Source: Dillenia suffruticosa (Eukaryota; Streptophyta; Magnoliopsida; Dilleniales; Dilleniaceae). Taken from it: DNA of 64,000 nucleotides. The notes beneath the pieces are model-generated. The model searched no databases. It had not been told where the DNA came from and saw only the letters and a list, made by a program, of their open reading frames with translations. The stretch is taken from positions 2,046,001 through 2,110,000 of the forward strand of contig JAVTVX010000010.1 of the NCBI GenBank assembly GCA_033439265.1, given 5' to 3'. Position 1 is the stretch's first letter, and every line of letters starts with the position of its first letter. The position numbers and the translations under genes were made by a program. This document shows positions 12,312-23,179 of the stretch, piece after piece.

Positions 12312-12402
12312 GTTGCCCCCTTGCGGAAATAGCAAACGGGCATTATCTCCTCTCTCTCCCTCTCTCTGTTCCTCTACTTCGGCGTTTCCGCAAGGGGGCA
12401 AC
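12312..12402. repeat. Perfect 18-bp inverted repeat inside the Pack-MULE
   Basis: GTTGCCCCCTTGCGGAAA at 12312-12329 is the exact reverse complement of 12385-12402, with a 55-nt CT-rich spacer. It would form a stable stem in DNA or RNA. No function is assigned. Confidence 0.75.
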
Positions 12403-12737
12403 CCCCATCACTCGTTGTCTTCATTTTTGATAAACATTGCCATTTTCGCAACCCATTTCCTTTGCATCTGCGACCGCCGATCATTGCTCGTTCGCTTATT
12501 ATATCGACGATCGCAATTCCTCTTGCTTCCGAAGTTTCTCAGGTATCTCTCTCTCTCTCTCTTTGTATACAGACAGAAAAATCGAAAAATATAGTAGAGA
12601 AGAAATTCAGACGAAGGCAAAATCAGATGATGATTATTAACAGACGAAGAAATTGAAGGCGGTGATGGAATCTAATCAAACAAAATCCATCGATGGTGAT
12701 TGTGGATGAAAGGATGCAGAGAAATTGAAGGCGGTGA

Positions 12738-13303
12738 TGAAAGTGGGATCACAAGATGCATCTTCCATTAACAGTAGAGAGCACCAGAAGCTCCATTCTT
12801 TGAATTGTTTTTGCTTCGAACAAGTACTTACAATCGCCCACTTGGAGGTCCAAAAGAAGAGGAACATGGGTCTCGTCAACTTTTGCAGCCAAAGAAAGAC
12901 AAGCAACAACAATAAGTTGAATCATCCAAGGCTTGTCCTTGTGAAACTAAAGATTAGACAAAAATCTATCAAAGTAATTAACAGCAAGAACGGTAATGAG
13001 AGCAGAGAAAGCATAGTGTGCATTGACCCTCAAAATCCACTCAACAACCTCTTTTCTAGCCACCATGAAAGACCCATTTGAGCAAATTTCATTACTTATT
13101 GTCGCCCTCTCTTTTGAAATTAAGCAAACTAGCTCATTTTCCTCCCAAAACAAATCATTTTCTAACACCGCAAGAGTAAATAATTTTGGGTTTCTCTCAT
13201 TTTCAACAAATCAATCTCTATTTTCATCAAAATCCCATTTTTCTTCCTCACAGGAGAGACCATCTAGAGGGTTTTGTAAAAAGGTTTCTTCTTCTAGTAC
13301 CAT
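12738..13303 (-). pseudogene. Captured cyclin D3 gene fragment, broken
   Basis: Read on the minus strand from ATG at 13303-13301. It encodes a short N-terminus with LSCEE (the LxCxE retinoblastoma-binding motif), then VLENDLFWEENEL and the start of a cyclin box ([70 protein letters not shown]), all hallmarks of plant D3 cyclins. It is broken by TGA at 13213-13211, TAG at 12949-12947, and a frameshift near 12766 before similarity ends. The rest of the cyclin box and the C-terminal domain are absent. It lies wholly within the TIRs at 11889-13831, so it was most likely captured and moved by that element. The upstream 13304-13440 may be captured 5' UTR. Confidence 0.85.
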
Positions 13304-13859
13304 TTTTGTTCTTCTTTCGAGAAGAAAGAACAAGAACCTCTCCTTATTCTCTTTCAAGAACACAATTTAGTGAACCTCAAACCCATTCCCGTTAACATAG
13401 TTTGGAACATTTTTTGTGGGTTTCCTCTCTCTATGAGGTCTGAGAGAGGGGAGGAGCCATGTTGATGCACTCTCACCGAGAGAGGAGATAAAGAGAGAGA
13501 AAGGAAAGGGAGAGGGACGAGAAAGAAAGAAGAGTTTAATTTTTATTTAAAAATATAATTCTCGTAACTTATATGGTAGTGTTATCTCAGTAATTAAGCA
13601 CGTGGTATCTATTAGATGCTTTTGGTGTTAACATAGCAATATCACATTAGTATTCATACGTCACGTAGACTATCATATCAGTAATTAATAGATACGCTAT
13701 TGATGTTGGTATCGGAAAGATTAAAATTATAAACTTTTGAAAGTTTAAAGATCATAATGTAGTATTTTAATATGTAGAGACTAATTGATGACAAACGAGT
13801 AAGGTTAAAAGACGGGATATGTAATTATCTCAGACACAAAACCAACCATTAATGAAGAA

Positions 13860-14049
13860 CGTGGTCAACCATGGCCGCACATTTGACGCTGACCCAAGAG
13901 GCTGCTCGATGTGCAGAGCGACAAGCCATGTGAAAAACTTCTTCTATTTTTTTATTTAAATCTAATGGTCAACCATGGCCGCACATTTGGCCCTGACCAA
14001 AAAGTTAGCTTAATGTATAGGGCACCAAGCCATGTGAAAAACTACTTAT
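13860..14049. repeat. Tandem duplication, two copies of ~85-107 bp
   Basis: GGTCAACCATGGCCGCACAT begins both copies (about 13862 and 13967), and both end CAAGCCATGTGAAAAACT. The middles have diverged. Confidence 0.8.
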
Positions 14050-14723
14050 TTAATTTTAATGGAGAAACTCCACATACGGACCCATGACTACTGATATTCA
14101 AAAAGAGCACCATTTCTAGAATTTTCTTTTTTTTGAATTGTAGTCTAGGGAAAGAGAATTTTCTCAATTATAAGAAAATCAGATTGATTCTTGATTAGAT
14201 AATACACATTTTTGGTTATTTTTATTTGAAAATTATATCCAAATATCATGATTATTACACAAAACTTTTTGTTCAAATTTTTGAATGGAACATATTAGAC
14301 AGTAAGTGTTCAAACATTATGCTTAATTTATTGGTAAAATGGTTAACATGTTTTCATATATAAGAAGAAATCATATATTTTAAGTATATTTAGAAAATAT
14401 ATTTTATTAAAATCAAATCAATGATTTTTAGAGTATATGATTTTCTTTATTTATATATTTGTAATATTTATTTGCATATTTATAATAATGGTTTTTATAT
14501 ATAAACATGATACATTGTTATAGTTCATTAATAGTTCATTGAAACAATAAAGTAGTGGGGTTCATATTCTTATTATTACTCCTATCTGTAATATGGTCTC
14601 ATAGTCATATTCAAATATTCTTCAATATGGTATTAGATTCATATCCAAAATTTCTTTTAATATGAGATTAGAATTCCATTTGTAAAATGGGTTAAAAAAG
14701 ACAAGCACTCATGCATCAGCACA

Positions 14724-14900
14724 GTCTCTAGAAGATTTCTGATATGTTCCGAAAAAAAAAACTACTATTCAATACGTGCATGCATGCACTTCTAGAAAAT
14801 ATCTTATTTGTTTTGAAAAAAAAAACAATTTTTCAATATGCGCCCACAGATGTCTCCAGAAGATTCTTGATCTGTTCTAAAAATAGTTATTTTTTAGAAT
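14724..14900. repeat. Three short tandem repeats of ~64 bp
   Basis: TCTCTAGAAGATTTCTGAT, TTCTAGAAAATATCTTAT and TCTCCAGAAGATTCTTGAT start successive units near 14725, 14790 and 14853. Each is followed by a TGTTC/TTTTG-A-rich segment, and the first two also by TTCAATA. Confidence 0.6.
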
Positions 14901-15136
14901 TACAAAAATACCACATCATCATATATTATCATTTTTTTTATATTCAAGTGGTTTTCATTATATTATATTGAATCGATGAAAATGTCAAAAAATATTATAT
15001 ATTTTAAAAGCATCTAGAAAATATTATTTGATTTGATTTTAAAAATATTTAATTTTTTATTTTTATATTTATAATATTTATTTCTATACGTGTAACAATG
15101 GATTCTTATATAAAAACCCAATATATTGTAATAGTT

Positions 15137-15832
15137 GATAAATTACAATTTATCACACTGTAATTTCACGTATATCAAGTATTACCCCTATATTTCAAAA
15201 ATAGCCATATATTCCCTGCGATTTTCAAAAAAAAAAAAAATTAGAAAGCGACAGAAATGGGCAGACGGTCACAAAGATTGAGAGGCATGCACAGGAATTT
15301 CCTAATTCCTTTTTACCACTTCTACCCTCCTCTACTGCATGGCCAACATTCACTTCATCATCCATTACACTGACTGGAGAACAGAGCGAGACGAAGGAAC
15401 AAAGTTTTCTATGAAAATTCAAGAAGAAAACCAAACACCCCTTATCAAAGCAGAGCTTCCGGCTCCCTTTCCTCTCCGGCATGGTTCTTGGTGACTCCTC
15501 TGATGCCTCCTTCAATATACACGCCAGTTTCTCCTCTGACCCTTCATTAAAGATGTCTCACACTCCCTCTCCGAACTCCCCTTCCTCTCCTTCTCTCTCT
15601 CTAAAAAATTTGAGGTTAACCTCTATGGGTTTTGAAGATGAAGAGGGTTCTGAAAATTGTAATTTACCCCTATTTTGAAACAAAAAAATAAAAATTTTGA
15701 AAAAAAATATATCAAAAAATATTCTCACTATTTTCTCTTTCTCAAAATTACAGGAGATACGTGGCTATTTTTAAAATATAGGAATAGTATGCGATTGAAT
15801 ATGCAACAACATGGATAAATTGTAATTTATCC
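15137..15832. mobile_element. Non-autonomous TIR element, ~0.7 kb
   Basis: Ends GATAAATTACAATTTATC (15137-15154) and its reverse-complement partner (15814-15831) are followed inwards by matching blocks (CCTATATTTCAAAAATAGCC on the left; its complement on the right), giving TIRs of about 100 bp. It interrupts the second copy of the 14.3-kb duplication, and the empty-site comparison supports insertion. No clear target-site duplication or transposase. Internal open frames have no recognisable product. Confidence 0.65.
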
Positions 15833-15990
15833 TTAAAACAATAGAGTATTAGGATTCATATTTCTTATATTGCTTTCATTTTAACATGGTTTTCAAAATC
15901 ATGTTCAAATATTCTCTAATATAATATGAGATTCTATCCAAAATTTCTTTTAATAGTTTTAATATAATCTCTATTCTCTTATTCTCCGAA

Positions 15991-16875
15991 ATAGTTTGCA
16001 TTTATTGTTTGAAATTTTTGGCACAATAACGGTTTTATAGTTATTTTAGGGCACTTCTGTTTTTTTTTTCTTATAAAAATATTTTAAGAATTAAAAATAA
16101 AAGAGAAAAAAGAAGAAACAACTCCTAAATTCCCATTTATTTTCTAGAAATTTAGGGAAAGGATAAACCAACTTCACTTTTTTTTTTCTTTTTTTTCAAG
16201 AATCTCAATCAATCTTACCTACTACATGACCCCTCAAAAATTTTAAACAAATTGAGTTGCTTAGGTGCATTATAATGCTTTTTAGTTATTTGGGTGTTTA
16301 TTTTCTTTTTTCTGAAAAAAATTAATCTAGGAAAATAATTTTTTGGAATTTTTCATAAATTAAGAACAATATCTTTTTTAAAAAAGTAGAAAAATAGGAA
16401 AATAATTTGCTTTCTTTTGTTTTAAAAATAAGATAAGGTATATTTGCTAAGTTGCCCTATTCTTGAAATATCACTAAAATATATTTTTGAAATATTCATT
16501 CCAAAATATTTGGGATCCCACAAATTCCCTTTTTTTTTTTAAATTAAAAAAACAAAAATTGAGAGACATGGTTTTTCATGAAAAGGCCCTTCCACTAAAA
16601 TCGCAAAGTTTGACCACTAAGATCGCAAAGTTTGACCGTCACCCTAACCCCCAAAATTTCGAAGAACTTTCCAAGAGCCAAATTGCTATTTCTTTCCCTT
16701 TCACACAAATTTATTTATGACCGGACAAATGAATCATCCATCATGTCATGGTAATCATCGTAGACCGTCGATTGATTGACCTTTCACATCAAATAAGTAT
16801 TCACTCAGATCGGACGGGTATAAACAGATTAACGGTGATGAACAGGTGGAGGAGGGCGGTGTACCCAATCATTCT
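15991..16875. other. AT-rich intergenic region upstream of the ADP/ATP carrier gene
   Basis: No gene is seen. A 24-bp near-tandem duplication around ATCGCAAAGTTTGACC lies at about 16600-16640. The last ~150 bp are the presumed promoter. Confidence 0.5.
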
Positions 16876-16886
16876 CCAATATAAAG
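16876..16886 (+). promoter_or_regulatory. CCAAT/TATA-like core promoter of the ADP/ATP carrier gene
   Basis: CCAATATAAAG combines a CCAAT and a TATA-like ATATAAAG (16879-16886). Transcription would then start near 16910-16930, just before the CT-rich leader. Placement is inferred from sequence only. Confidence 0.45.
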
Positions 16887-17012
16887 CATCTCTACGGGGG
16901 CGTAAGGGTGGCCTTTAAAACGTTTGTCCGCCTGCTCAAACCCTCTCCCTGTCTCTCTCCGCGTTCTCCTCTCCGCCTTCCTTCTCCAAAGCCACTGCCG
17001 ATCTGAACGCAG

Positions 17013-18625
17013 GTCTCTCTCTCTCTCTCACTCCTACTCTCTGATCTGTTGGTGCAAGATGGTCTCTCTCTCTCTCTAGTTTTTGGGTTCTGTATGCTGT
17101 GAGAAAGTAGCGATTTGATCGGTGTTTGTGTGGTCTGATCTTGAGGTTTATTAACCGTATAAAGTTACAAGGTGTCTCCTTTGATTTCGGCTGTGTTATT
17201 TTTTGCATCTTAAAAAGCCATTTCCAACTATTCTCGTCTTTCGATCTTTTCTGGTCTGCTTTCTGTTCACTTCTGCTCTACTTTCTGTTTAGATAGATCT
17301 CTTTATTTGTTTTCCCTTTCTTTTGTTATGATCAGGTTTGTTTCTCTTCTTTTTAGATCTGAAGTTTGTCTATTAGTTCTTGGATCCAAATATATCTGGA
17401 TCTGTTGATTTGGTTGTTTTCATTTCAATCTCGTTTGAACTTTGCTCTCTTTTTTCCCAAAAAAATTGCTTTGTCAGATCTGTTCATGATTTTGTTAGTC
17501 TTATAGTTGTTGAATTCTGATCTCATTTCCAGATATAGCCGTATTGAATCTATTTGCTTGGTTATGTGTTTTAATAGAGTCTGTCTCTGGTGAATATGGA
17601 TCTAGTGATTCCGGAATGTCCAGGCGTTTATAAGATCCTATAAGTTGTTGGTTTCAAGACTACGCTATATGGATTTATTTTTTAAAATGGTAATTTTGAC
17701 AAATTGGATTTTACTGAATCACGATGAGGTTGTGGCCCTGCTGTTGGTTGTTTCATTAAGGATTGGAAATGTGGTTGTCCTGGAGTCCTCCTTACTCCTT
17801 TAGGGAGGTGGGGTTGGTTCCTATCATATGTTTGGCCGACACTTCTAGAAATGGGGCCGTCTTGCTTGCTTACACTGGTGTGTAATTGTTATAACCTTTT
17901 AGTTGCTGGGTCTTGTCTTGGGCTTGTGCTTCATAAATATGCTTTAATTGTGCTCTATTTTTTTATATATATTTTTGTTATATTTGGATTACTGATAGCG
18001 TGTATGTCTATCAAGCATCATTGGCTTTGCACTGTCTTTTGGCTTTGCACTGTCTTGTGCAGTTGATTTGATGATACATTATATTGTGAAATTGGAAGTT
18101 TAACATTGGAAATGGGCCCCCTTTGTATCTTATATGGTGACTTTCACATTGTATCTTATACGGAGATTTTCACAGTTAGTAGTTTCAGAAATGCTTACCT
18201 TATGACACAGAACAATCTATCAGTTATGTTTCTCATCAGACTCATTTTTCTAGGCATTGGACTGTGGATTTGTATCTTGTTGCTTGATTGTTGTTAGGGT
18301 GAAAAATGAGTAGATTGTAGTTTGTAGTTTGTAGACATGATATCACTATTTGTTTTGTTACCTAAAGCCTAATTACCTAGTGAATGTTGGTATTTGAGAA
18401 TACAAAATGCTGTTGAGTGATAGGAAGTAGTTTAATGCAAAACATTTCTTTCTTATAACGTACAACTTTTGCCTTGATCCCACCCTTCTAGTGTGTGTCT
18501 TTATCTGATCTTGCAGTGTGATGATTGCGTTTTCTGATCATTTTTTATGCTTATACAGTGTCTAGGTGTTACAACATTTAGTTTGTTTCAGGGCCCCTAG
18601 CGACATTTTTCTTTTTCTCTTGCAG
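17013..18625 (+). other. Probable long 5'-UTR intron of the ADP/ATP carrier gene
   Basis: Donor GCAG|GTCTCTC at 17013-17014 and acceptor TTTTTCTCTTGCAG ending 18625 bracket a 1.6-kb T-rich segment without a supported gene. The coding exon follows with ATG at 18646. Long leader introns are common in strongly expressed plant genes and often enhance expression (known generally; inferred here). Confidence 0.6.
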
Positions 18626-18645
18626 GTACCTAATTTGAAATAGCA

Positions 18646-20200
18646 ATGGCTGAGCAACATCAATACCCATCAGTTCTTAACAAGGCTGCTGGCCAGCTGC
18701 ATCTGAGTCCAAGCCAGCAATGCGGAGGCTTCCAGGCTCCTGCTTTCTACCAGAGGAGGTTTTCATATGGAAACTACACCAATGCTGCCTTCCAGTATCC
18801 CGTGGCACAAAGATGCCCTGTGACCCCAGACATGTCATTGGTTGCAGCAAATCCCTCACCTGTGTTTGTTGCTGCTCCAAAAGAGAAGGGTTTTGCCGGC
18901 TTTGCTATTGATTTCCTTATGGGAGGAGTTTCTGCTGCTGTGTCCAAAACAGCTGCTGCTCCAATTGAGCGCGTGAAGCTTCTAATCCAGAACCAGGATG
19001 AGATGATTAAGCAAGGCCGTCTCTCTGAACCCTACAAGGGTATTGGTGATTGCTTCAAGAGAACAATTCAAGATGAAGGTGTGGCTTCATTGTGGAGAGG
19101 AAACACAGCTAATGTCATCCGTTACTTCCCCACTCAGGTCCTTGCTAACCTAGTCACATGCATATTTTCTCTTGGTTGCCTCTATACTTTTTCGTAATTA
19201 TATTCCTGTATGTTGTTTCAGGCCTTAAACTTTGCTTTTAAGGATTACTTCAAGAGGATGTTTGCTTTCAAGAAAGACAAGGATGGCTACTGGGTGTGGT
19301 TTGCTGGTAACTTGGCATCTGGTGGTCTTGCTGGTGCCTCTTCCTTGCTCTTTGTTTACTCCCTCGACTATGCTAGAACTCGTTTGGCCAATGATGCCAA
19401 GGCTGCAAAGAAGGGAGGCGAGAGGCAATTCAATGGCTTGATTGACGTATACAGGAAGACCCTTCAATCAGATGGTGTTGCTGGTCTCTACCGTGGATTC
19501 AACATTTCTTGTGTTGGTATCATTGTCTATCGTGGTCTTTACTTTGGAATGTATGACTCTCTCAAGCCTGTCATCCTCACCGGAGACTTGCAGGTTTGTC
19601 ACCTAACCCTTCATTTCTATTGTTTTAATTTTCGTCATTACATTTGTTCAATAAATCTTGGTGTAAACTTTACATATGAAGATTGAACTATGTTATTGTG
19701 CTTTATTTGGGGCAGTTTTGACATAGAAAAGTTTAGAAACACAGTAATAATCTTTTAAAATGGCAATTTTCATTATGCACACTTCTACATGAGTGTTAGG
19801 ATTATTGATTTTGTACCATGGATTATAGAATTGCCTATTGAATCCTTGCAATTTTTTGGTTGAGCTAATATAATGATTGTTTGGTCTTGTGGGGCATTTA
19901 CAGGATAGTTTCTTTGCTAGTTTTGCTCTTGGTTGGCTTATCACAAATGGTGCTGGTCTTGCATCTTACCCAATTGACACTGTCCGAAGAAGAATGATGA
20001 TGACATCTGGTCAAGCTGTCAAGTACAGCAGCTCATTTGATTGCTTTTCTCAAATCCTCAAGAATGAGGGTGCCAAGTCTCTATTCAAGGGTGCTGGAGC
20101 TAACATTCTTCGTGCCATTGCTGGTGCTGGTGTGTTGGCCGGTTACGACAAGCTTCAGCTGATTGTCTTCGGAAAGAAATATGGTTCCGGTGGAGCTTAA
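18646..20200 (+). CDS. AAC: Mitochondrial ADP/ATP carrier (adenine nucleotide translocator)
   Basis: Exons 18646-19137, 19222-19593 and 19904-20200 join to a 386-residue protein, the usual length for the plant carrier including its N-terminal presequence (about 1-80). It exchanges cytosolic ADP for matrix ATP across the inner mitochondrial membrane. It has the three mitochondrial-carrier repeats, with signatures [12 protein letters not shown] (106-117), SLDYARTRL (from 211, Ser in place of Pro) and [11 protein letters not shown]. The diagnostic ADP/ATP carrier motif RRRMMM is at 316-321. All introns are GT-AG in phase 0. The ATG at 18646 lies 20 nt after the leader-intron acceptor and gives the expected extension. 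The gene appears intact. Confidence 0.96.
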
Positions 20201-23179
20201 ATTTTACAGTCTCATACTACCTTACCCATTTTGTAGCCTTCTTTAGATGGTGATGAAAAAAGAAGCAAGGTTTTTGCAGTTCTAAGGTTGAGAATGTCTC
20301 AAAGGCGGTTTCTACAGATTTAAATAATTCAATTTCTGTGGAGTGGTTTTTTGACCTCCCAGACATTGTTTTACTCAATTACAGGATTTTGTTGGCCTTA
20401 ACTCTTCATTTCTGAAGATGCTAAATTTGTGCCCAAATGGGTGTTCTCATTCCTATGTTTTTGTTTCTCCCTTGTTTTCTGCCTTTCTTTACATTTTATC
20501 ACTTAAGTTTTTATTTTATTTGTCTTGCTTTTGGTGGATTCGATGAATGGAGATTTTGTTTGTCTTGATTAAATCTTTAATTTGGCCTAAAATGAAAATC
20601 AAAAGATGTTTATTATCAGAAATAATATTAATTAATTTTGATAATTATTTTAGATTCGATTAAATTTTAAATTCGATGTGTGCCTGATTATGTTTCTAAG
20701 AGAAGAATTTTTTTAATATTTATTTATTTTTTCATACGTAAAATTAAGGGGCATATATTCTATTTGTCTTTATGTAGATTATAAACTTCTATCTATTACT
20801 GGTTATAAAACTTTGAACTTTGATTTAATGTATAAATTATACTTTTCTTCCTCTTGATCACCCTTGATACTCATATGTTTTTCATCCTCGGGGGAGGAAT
20901 ATTAATTGCCCCTGTTTGTTGTCAAATATAATTTGCATCATGTGCTGTCATTAATTGCATATATGGTCAATTTTTTATAAAATTTTTAAAATACCCTTGA
21001 TATTTTTTTTTTAATAAATGGAAATTCTATTTTTCTCCCCGCTCTTCACTCTTCCTCGTTAAAAATCGATACCAGATTTCTCTCTTCGTTATTTCTTGGA
21101 TCTCTCTCCCTTCATATCATAATATCTTTTTTTTCCCTGTAACATATCAACATGATATCCGAAATTATATTTTGTATAATCTGATTCGATACTTATAGTG
21201 ATTCATTTAAGAGAGTTATTTTTCTAACATGATTTTTTCCATAATCAATCTGTGAGTAGAACTCGAGAATTTGATTAAGAGACATAATATCTATTTTATT
21301 ATACCAACTGCCCGTTTGTCAAGCAACAGAGAAGTCGAAGAGACAGTAGAACAGGGAAGATGGGGCAAACGAGAAACAGAGGGCGGATGTGAAAATATTA
21401 TTGTGGGTTTGACAAAAAATGACGTACAATGAAAGTTACATCTTAACATAGGATTTTGATGGTCGATGATATGCAGAGATCATTAAAATTTTTTCTTGTG
21501 GATGAATGAGAGCTTTATGTGGACATTGTGGTGGAAAATACTGTTGATAATGTTTCTATAAAATTGTTTTGATGGATCAAATTATAGACATTAATGAAAA
21601 TATATGTTATGTTTTGCCAAATCTTGTCTTAGCTATGGCCTTAAAAAGGGTAATTTTATGGGATTTTAACTTGTACCCAACACATCTGAATATTGTATTA
21701 TGGTAATGGGCAGTGGTTTTTTATTTTTATTTTTTGTTTGGTTCCAAATTGTGCTTTCCCTTTGGCTGCCTTTGATTGCCATTCAACAAATTCAAATATG
21801 GAGTATGGACAAAGAGAAAATGCATTTTCTTGGGAATAATCACAACTTTGATTTCTTGGAGAGAACAAGAGAAGGGGATAACGATGAGAGAGGCCAGTGG
21901 AATGGAGAAAGAAAATGTAATCGAGTGAGACAAAGATAGAGAGTGGGAATATATTCATAGAAAAAATAATAATAATTCCACCCAAAGAAAAATAGAAAGG
22001 AAAAAAATAATTTCCTTTATTTTTATTTTTTTAAGAATAAGGGCATCTTTATTTTTATTTTTATTTCCTTTATTTTTTTTTTAGAATTAATGACAATTAG
22101 TCATTTCTAAATCAATTAAATCAGAATCTTTCAAGAAAAAATATCATATCTTTCTCGTTTGAATCTTTAAATGTCAATATTTTGCCATTGTTGCTCGTTA
22201 CTCTACCTCTGGATTTCCCTTTAGTCTCACCTTAATCATTCTCTTCCCCTTCTCTATGGTGGTGCCAACGACGAATCACTTTCAAGATATGAACGGCGAT
22301 TCGGCGAACCTCTGCTGAAAAAGCAAATGGTGATCCCCTTCACTTCGGTGATTATGTCACTCGAGTGACAAACCTAAGACGCTCAAAGCATCGTAGAGTC
22401 TTGGTTGTTGTAACCTAAGAAGTTGATTTAATCTTAATATTTGTGAGTTTAAATTCCAATTCTTTTTGTTAAAACGTAGAAATGCACGAAAATAACAACC
22501 TTACAATTCTTGATGAATTATTTATTAATAGAATCTATGCATGTTAATTAGGTTCATTTATTTGCCTACCATTCACACTGCTGCTGCTGAGACACTTTAT
22601 ATTATTATTATTATTATTTTGGTAAGCGGATACTTGTCAAAAGACTGTAGATTTAATTCGACTAATCTGACTAAATACTATAGAACCTATGAAGAGATTA
22701 GCTTTTTTTTTTTTTTTTATATTTAAGATTCGAATTTGAGATTTTGATCGAAAATTTAACGTCCGATCACTACAGTCACAATTCATTGGTATTTATATTA
22801 TTATTATTATTATTTTGGTACACGTCTTTATATTATTTTGGTTGAGTCCCCCCCAGGTTACAATAATGAATCTTTCCCACCCGAATCACAATAGACTTGA
22901 TCAATGGATAGGTCACGAATTTTAGGTCTGCCTCGTCGGGCTAAAATAGAAAACCTAAGCAAATTGTACAAGAAGAGAAATTCAAAACTCATTTTTTTTT
23001 AAAAATAATAATAAAAAATTGGGCCCAGAGATCGGGCCGAATGAAACCCACGGCCCACAAAAAAGCTTGTGCTAAGCCCGAATAAAAGGCAGGCTAGGCT
23101 AACCAGCCGCTGCAGCTGAGAGAGAGAGAGAGAGCGCGAGGTTGTAACCAAAAAACAAAAAAAAAAAAAAGAGCGCGAG
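20201..23179. other. 3' UTR of the carrier gene, then AT-rich intergenic DNA
   Basis: About 20201-20520 looks like 3' UTR. The rest has poly-T/A runs and ATT microsatellites (about 22597-22618 and 22796-22814) with no recognised gene. A GA tract at about 23117-23132 precedes the PPR gene. Confidence 0.5.

Larger units (their letters stand above)
11889..13831. mobile_element. Pack-MULE-like TIR element carrying a cyclin D3 fragment
   Basis: The left end starts GAGATAATTATATG and the right end finishes GGGATATGTAATTATCTC. The inverted similarity runs about 350 bp inwards, including an (A)TTAGTCTCTA block, a run with CCTTAAACTTTAAAA / TTTTGAAAGTTTAAAG, and a CT-rich subterminal tract. Flanking 10-mers AAACACAAAA (11879-11888) and AGACACAAAA (13832-13841) are a target-site duplication with one mismatch. 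Long TIRs plus a ~10-bp duplication are typical of Mutator-like elements. The interior has no transposase but holds a host-gene fragment on the minus strand. Confidence 0.8.
14335..15990. repeat. Diverged segmental duplication, second copy split by a transposon
   Basis: About 14335-14690 matches 14985-15136 plus 15833-15990. Shared blocks include TTATAATATTTATTT-like runs, ATATTGTAATAGTT / ACATTGTTATAGTT, GGATTCATATTTCTTAT / GGTTCATATTCTTAT and ATCCAAAATTTCTTTTAATA. The second copy resumes its match right after the element at 15137-15832. Confidence 0.65.

Noticed and set aside
13023-13370. 115-codon plus-strand open frame in the Pack-MULE
   Set aside because: It is the antisense shadow of the cyclin D3 fragment, which is the meaningful reading.
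21698-21985. Overlapping open frames on both strands in the region after the carrier gene
   Set aside because: Low-complexity, no domain, and mutually overlapping frames; typical chance frames in AT-rich DNA.
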